Positions 59,691 to 64,000 of a stretch of 64,000 bases of DNA are shown here, one piece after another. Source of the stretch: Ancylostoma caninum (Eukaryota; Nematoda; Chromadorea; Rhabditida; Ancylostomatidae). The stretch's first letter is position 1; each line of letters begins with the position of its first letter. Both the position numbers and the translations under genes were made by a program. The stretch is from assembly GCA_037903475.1 (NCBI GenBank), contig JBAJFG010000179.1, positions 310,001-374,000 on the forward strand. Direction: 5' to 3'. Below the pieces are notes generated by a model, which worked only from the letters and a program-made list of their open reading frames with translations, ran no database searches and was not told the DNA's origin.

Positions 59691-61179
59691 GGTTTTTTCC
59701 TGAAAGTGCACGATTTACAAATGTTAAGGCGGAATTTGCCAAGTACAATTATCCGGATGATTAATTTATCCAGAGACCAGCAATATGGGAACATCAGACC
59801 CTTTAAGGGACCTGGCCTATCAAATACACGAAGAAATCCGTCCCAGGATCAAGAATTAATCCCAGAAATCGAGCCATAGCTCTGAATTACCCGAAAAATG
59901 CGGTGAGTCACTCGTGAATGCTGCGAGAAATGGTTTTGTTGGTACATATTTTTGCCGGATAACTGAGATTCTTTGGATTTCTAGGGCTAGATTGCTCCTG
60001 CCGCGATCGATGCCGAGCACTCTCATATGAGCAAATCTCAGAAAATTTTCTCTGTAACTCTGCTTATTGGGTAAATTTACCACAACTATTCCCAACTCTA
60101 CCATTTTACCCAACGTGATCTCTAATCACGTTTTTTTTTTCAAGGAAAAATCTGTTCGTTTCATTGTTCAGACACTCAATTTACGATGCTAAAACATTTC
60201 GTAGCCTTCCTTGATTTTTGACTGGTTTTTCTGCGTCTCATAGCTAAATAACTAGATTTTCTGCTGGTTTTCCAGAATTTCTGTACACCCTCTTTTTAAA
60301 AATCTGGTTTTGTTCCAGTTTGACTCATAAGTTGGGCAGAATTTTTTTCTTCAAGACTGGAAGTTTCTTGCTCGAATGTTTTTTTTCTGCCCTGAGAAGT
60401 CCTATTTTGTCATTCACCGACAATGACCATGTTATTGGCTCTCATGTTTCTTTGTAGCTCACTTCTGGTGCAAATAAACAAGGATAAAAACAATAAATAT
60501 AAATAAAAATTGCTAGAAAGGGTTTTTTAGACAATTTCTCCCTGAGGTGGAAATTCTTTTCATACTTCTTTCTTTCTGAAAGTTTTTTCCCCTCCCCGTT
60601 TCCTTGGAAATAACTTTTTCCTCTCACCAGCGAGAACGTGACCCAGCTGACATGCAGCAGTATAGTTTTTATTTCCCGTTTTTCTATGTCACGTGGAAAG
60701 CCTCAGCTGAGCCACGGAATATGTAGAAGTTTCAGCGCAATAAAAAAAAGAAGCAGTCGAGGTTATGTGCAAAAATGTGCACAGGCTGAATGAACGCAAT
60801 TTAATCAACACTCAAGTGAGAAGATATTTCTCTTCCGGGTTTTTATCATTCCTTGGCGTGGAAATCGCAATATTTCTGCAAGATTCTTGTAAAATTTGTG
60901 CAATTTCGAACAAGAAAGCTGCAGCATGATATCAGCAGCTGCTGCTGTCCTGTGAGTCCTATAAAAACGAATAAAGGCAATAGCTTCGCTCCGTAACGTC
61001 TTGTAAATATAAAGTCAACAAATTTTCCTGGAATAGGTTGTGACAGAAACTTAGTGGTACTTGGTCCCTCCCCCTCTACTGGTAAATCTCACCATTATTC
61101 CCACCCATTCCTGTTTTTTCTACCGATCACTACATATTAAGGTTAAATTTTCTTTTTGTTTTACTTTCACGCCTTTACT

Positions 61180-61230
61180 TGGCTTGCGCACCTTGAGTGC
61201 ATCAATAAATAAATAAAATAAATAATAACA
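61180..61230 (+). repeat. Retroelement-like 3' tail with (AAAT)n
   Basis: GGCTTGCGCACCTTGAGTGC is followed by ATCAATAAATAAATAAAATAA, like the tails at 5845 and 18842. Confidence 0.45.
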
Positions 61231-61413
61231 GGTAAATAATTATTGGAAAACGATAATTATACAGAAATAGTAGCAGCTAACTAGAGAAAAGGTACATAGA
61301 TAGGTAATTTGTTGTGCAATATAATTAATCTTTGCTCAAGCTGCACATTGTAAAGGGCATACTTTAAGTTTTTTTAACGACTATTTCATGCTTACTATTC
61401 TCAGACAATTTTT

Positions 61414-61667
61414 CGGAAGGACCGCAGCAGAAAACCGGAAGAACCGACAGGTGACCTGCGGTCCTTCCGGTTTCCTGCTGCATTTCGTCCGAATAGCTGC
61501 TGCGGTCTTTCCGAATAGCTGCTGCGGTCCTTCCGGTTTCCTGCTGCGGTCCTTCCGAACCGTTCTCCATACAAATCTATTCTGCTGCGGTCCTTCCGAA
61601 TTTTTTTCTCTGCGTCTCTCGCCTCTTAACCACATGAGCGCGATCTCTTTCTGCTGCGGTCCTTCCG
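61414..61667. repeat. Cluster of seven CTGCTGCGGTCCTTCCG motifs
   Basis: Copies at 61414-61430 (inverted), about 61455-61470 (truncated), 61497-61513 (one mismatch), 61519-61535, 61541-61557, 61582-61598 and 61651-61667, with unequal spacers of 5-52 bp. A degenerate copy is near 61485. The conserved 17-bp unit with variable spacers is unlike a plain minisatellite. Confidence 0.85.
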
Positions 61668-62219
61668 ACGTTTTGTCTGAGTTCATTTTTAAAACCTAAT
61701 GAGTATTTAGTGTCTTTTTGCAGCAATTTTCCTTCAAAAATTGTTGGACTTGCAGCACCTGGTCATATTGTGCTGCTAATCAAATGAGCCAATATCTCTT
61801 TTGCTTCGTAGATCAGTCTATCTTAGAAGTGCCCTTCATAGTATGCAAGAGAATATAAGAAGAATTGCTTTCGATGGGGAGCAGGCCGCGGAGAGGACAT
61901 GTCTTTTTTTTTCTTAGGCGACATTAATCATGTCGCCTCCACGATTGTGCTCCACGCATAATTTGTGGATTGAGCTCAGAGAGATACCCTAAAACTTTGG
62001 GGTAACATCCCTAGAACCTCAACGCAACCTTAACCTAATCTATCTCTGTAGTTAGAAAGTGTAATAGGCTTCGACTGTCTTTTCCCGGTTCCTCGGATTA
62101 CCCTGGCTCATTGATGGTTTAAAAAATGGTCACAGTTTTTGACTGCGTTTATTAATTTGAAAGTTATTGTGCTGCGCTGATAGCCTTGACCGCTCAGCAA
62201 TCTTTTTTGACTCCATGTT

Positions 62220-62665
62220 ACCCAGAGTAGTATTGCAATTTGGTTCCCATATGCATTACTGAGATTACCAAAGGTAAACTGTCGATGTACCAAAACTTAC
62301 CTTTTGTCTAGTAGACATCAGCATGTCCACCCATATGTGGCACTCTTTATACCCACCTACTACCCACGGGTAGTCAAACCCATGTGTATAACATTACCTA
62401 TTCTTTCAAAGATACATCTAGGCCGTGAATTCGAAGGGTAAAACTGCGGTGTTTTGGGTTTTAAACATAGTCCAGATTTAGAGATTTATGGGGTAAAATG
62501 GACTCTTCCCTCCAGGTTTCGGTCACGTCCCACAGGTAAACTGTTCAGAGGCCACATGCACCGTTGAGATTACCCGGAGTAAGCCTTAACACGCACGGAT
62601 TTACCCATCATTGACGCGAGCGTTAACCACGTTTAGCCTGGGTAACCTAAATGATACATCCAAGG
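62220..62665. repeat. GGGTAA-family elements, two copies
   Basis: 62225-62425 has TTACCCAGAGTAGT, GAGATTACCAAAGGTAAACTG and CTACTACCCACGGGTAGT. 62555-62665 has GAGATTACCCGGAGTAAGCC, GGATTTACCCATC and TTTAGCCTGGGTAACC. Confidence 0.6.
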
Positions 62666-62994
62666 CCAGATCTCATGGCGCTTGTGGATTAGAGCATCAG
62701 TTCTGCAGGTGTACCAACTATTGGGAAGGGAAACGAATTTTGAGATCGAGAGTCTATTTATGGATCATGGAGTCCTGGTAAATACCCCAGATCCTAGATT
62801 TGACCTAGATGCTTTGGATTTTGGTGAAATTCTGGGAAAATAAGACGTTATTGTCCTTTAGCGATACCAAGGTTATTGATGTAGGGCCTTATGGTGGATC
62901 CAGGCTTTTCTGGATCTTTTATATGCTTCAAAATGAAAGAGGCTTTCAGGTTGAATAATCCTTTCAGTCATGAACTCGCGAATTCCCACTACTT

Positions 62995-63540
62995 TTTCAC
63001 GCCCCCCCCCCCCCCCGACGACGACGACGATCCCCGATCCCGGAAGCGAGTTCGCCGGCGTGAAAGCCACACTCACACACGGCTTGACTCGTCGTCGAGT
63101 CGCGGAGCCAAAGAACGCCGTTCCGTCTTCTATATCGGGCTTACGCTATTATAATTGCGAGTAAGGGAACGTCGAACGTCGAACGTCCAGCCAGCGGCCG
63201 ACGACGAACGACCGCGGCACAGTGGGAGGGGCGCGAGACGCCGGAGGCCGCAGCAGATAGCGTTGTGGGCGCGGATGCAGAAGCTGCTGGGCCCGCGGTG
63301 TGGCGCCCGGCCTGTACCATGCGGTGCGGGGTGGCTGGCTGGCTGTGCACGCGAGAGCATGTGTGTGTGCCTGTGTGCTGTTCCACCCCCGGGTACCCCC
63401 GGTCGGCCGGCCGGCCAGCCAGCCATACAGCAGTAGGCAGCGACGGCAAAAACACGACATGCCATGCAGACTTCGAAGAACTCTGCGATACACATGCAAA
63501 TTTAAGGCCCGCGGCGACTTTATAGCTGCGCGGCCTTCTC
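62995..63540. other. GC-rich island
   Basis: A 15-C run, a (GAC)n run, GAACGTCGAACGTC duplication, and GGCTGGCTGGC / CCGGCCGGCCAGCCAGCC. Open on several frames on both strands by composition; not supported as coding. Confidence 0.5.
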
Positions 63541-64000
63541 GGAATTATGCATTACGGTAGTTGGTACGGTCTGTGAACTGCACTACGCGCTCATTTATAG
63601 GAGAGAATGGAGAAAAGAGCGGAAAATGCAGCTTTCCCGGTATTTGTACGAAGGTGAATAGGTTTATTTAGCAGGCAAAGGTCAGCCCATCTTTGGTGCT
63701 CTATCCATAGTACATACATATTCCTATGCATCAAACAACATGTAAACGGATTACTGTAGGATAAATCTGGAAAAAACAAGGAGTTTCGAGGATTATAGAG
63801 CGATTTTTTCCGTAGTCTTTTTTTTTTGTTTCCCGGAAAAACACTGAAATGAAATGTATGATGCCACATCGTTGTTCCTGAATGTTTTTCATATTTTTTT
63901 TTGTTCATCGTCCTCTTATGACTGCCTATGAAACTTTTTGTTATGGAGTCATGAAAATAGGCAAAAAATGAATGAAAAAATCAATAGATAAAATAAATAG

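Larger units (their letters stand above)
38457..64000. other. 25-kb region with no recognised protein-coding gene
   Basis: After csn-4, none of the open frames shows a domain, signal peptide or splice-compatible chain that I can support. The content is the repeats listed separately plus GC-rich islands. It may be intergenic, or the 5' part of a gene with very long introns whose coding exons lie beyond the window. Confidence 0.5.

Noticed and set aside
61364..61699. Open frames over the 17-bp motif cluster
   Set aside because: Arise because the repeated motif has no stop in some frames; the products are repeats of the motif.
63130..63560. Six overlapping open frames
   Set aside because: GC-rich sequence without stops; Pro/Arg/Cys-rich products with no recognisable fold.

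Overview
The window reads as nuclear DNA of a rhabditid (clade V) nematode, most likely a parasitic strongylid. The evidence is many small exons, introns ranging from about 40 nt to several kb, TTTTCAG-type acceptors placed just before start codons (spliced-leader trans-splicing), Caenorhabditis-like protein sequences, and a very high load of short inverted-repeat elements. The species assignment is inference.

Layout. 149-16768 (minus strand) holds a large, phase-consistent multi-exon gene for a secreted mosaic serine protease. From N to C terminus it has SRCR, C-type lectin, kringle, LDLa, SRCR, LDLa, SRCR and trypsin domains. The 21 exons I could place join in frame for 822 codons plus stop. 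Possible 5' exons, including a signal-peptide exon, lie at 17244-17900 and 20746-20964. The kringle-plus-protease plan points to the SVH-1 / plasminogen-HGF-like group. 23871-25611 (minus) is a complete 8-exon COX18-type mitochondrial insertase. 26725-27724 (minus) is a FAM241B-like small membrane protein. 28709-32833 (plus) is a complete 17-exon cct-8 gene (CCT theta, 548 aa). 34267-38456 (plus) is a complete 11-exon csn-4 gene (COP9 signalosome subunit 4, 404 aa).

From 38457 to 64000 I recognise no protein-coding gene. This 25 kb stretch holds simple repeats, several families of hairpin-like mobile elements, and at least five GC-rich islands that could be promoters or 5' exons of an unseen gene, or simply compositional.

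The genes do not form one pathway. CCT-8 folds cytosolic clients, CSN-4 is part of the deneddylase complex, COX18 inserts a cytochrome oxidase subunit into the mitochondrial inner membrane, and the protease is extracellular. The striking non-genic content is repetitive: a palindromic GGGTAA/TTACCC family at nine or more sites, CCAAT-core hairpin MITEs (one with a perfect 9-bp target duplication), a hAT-type MITE in three copies, a TA-flanked MITE with 26-bp termini, a 535-bp element with long inverted termini abutting the cct-8 trans-splice site, and a cluster of seven 17-bp motifs at 61.4 kb.
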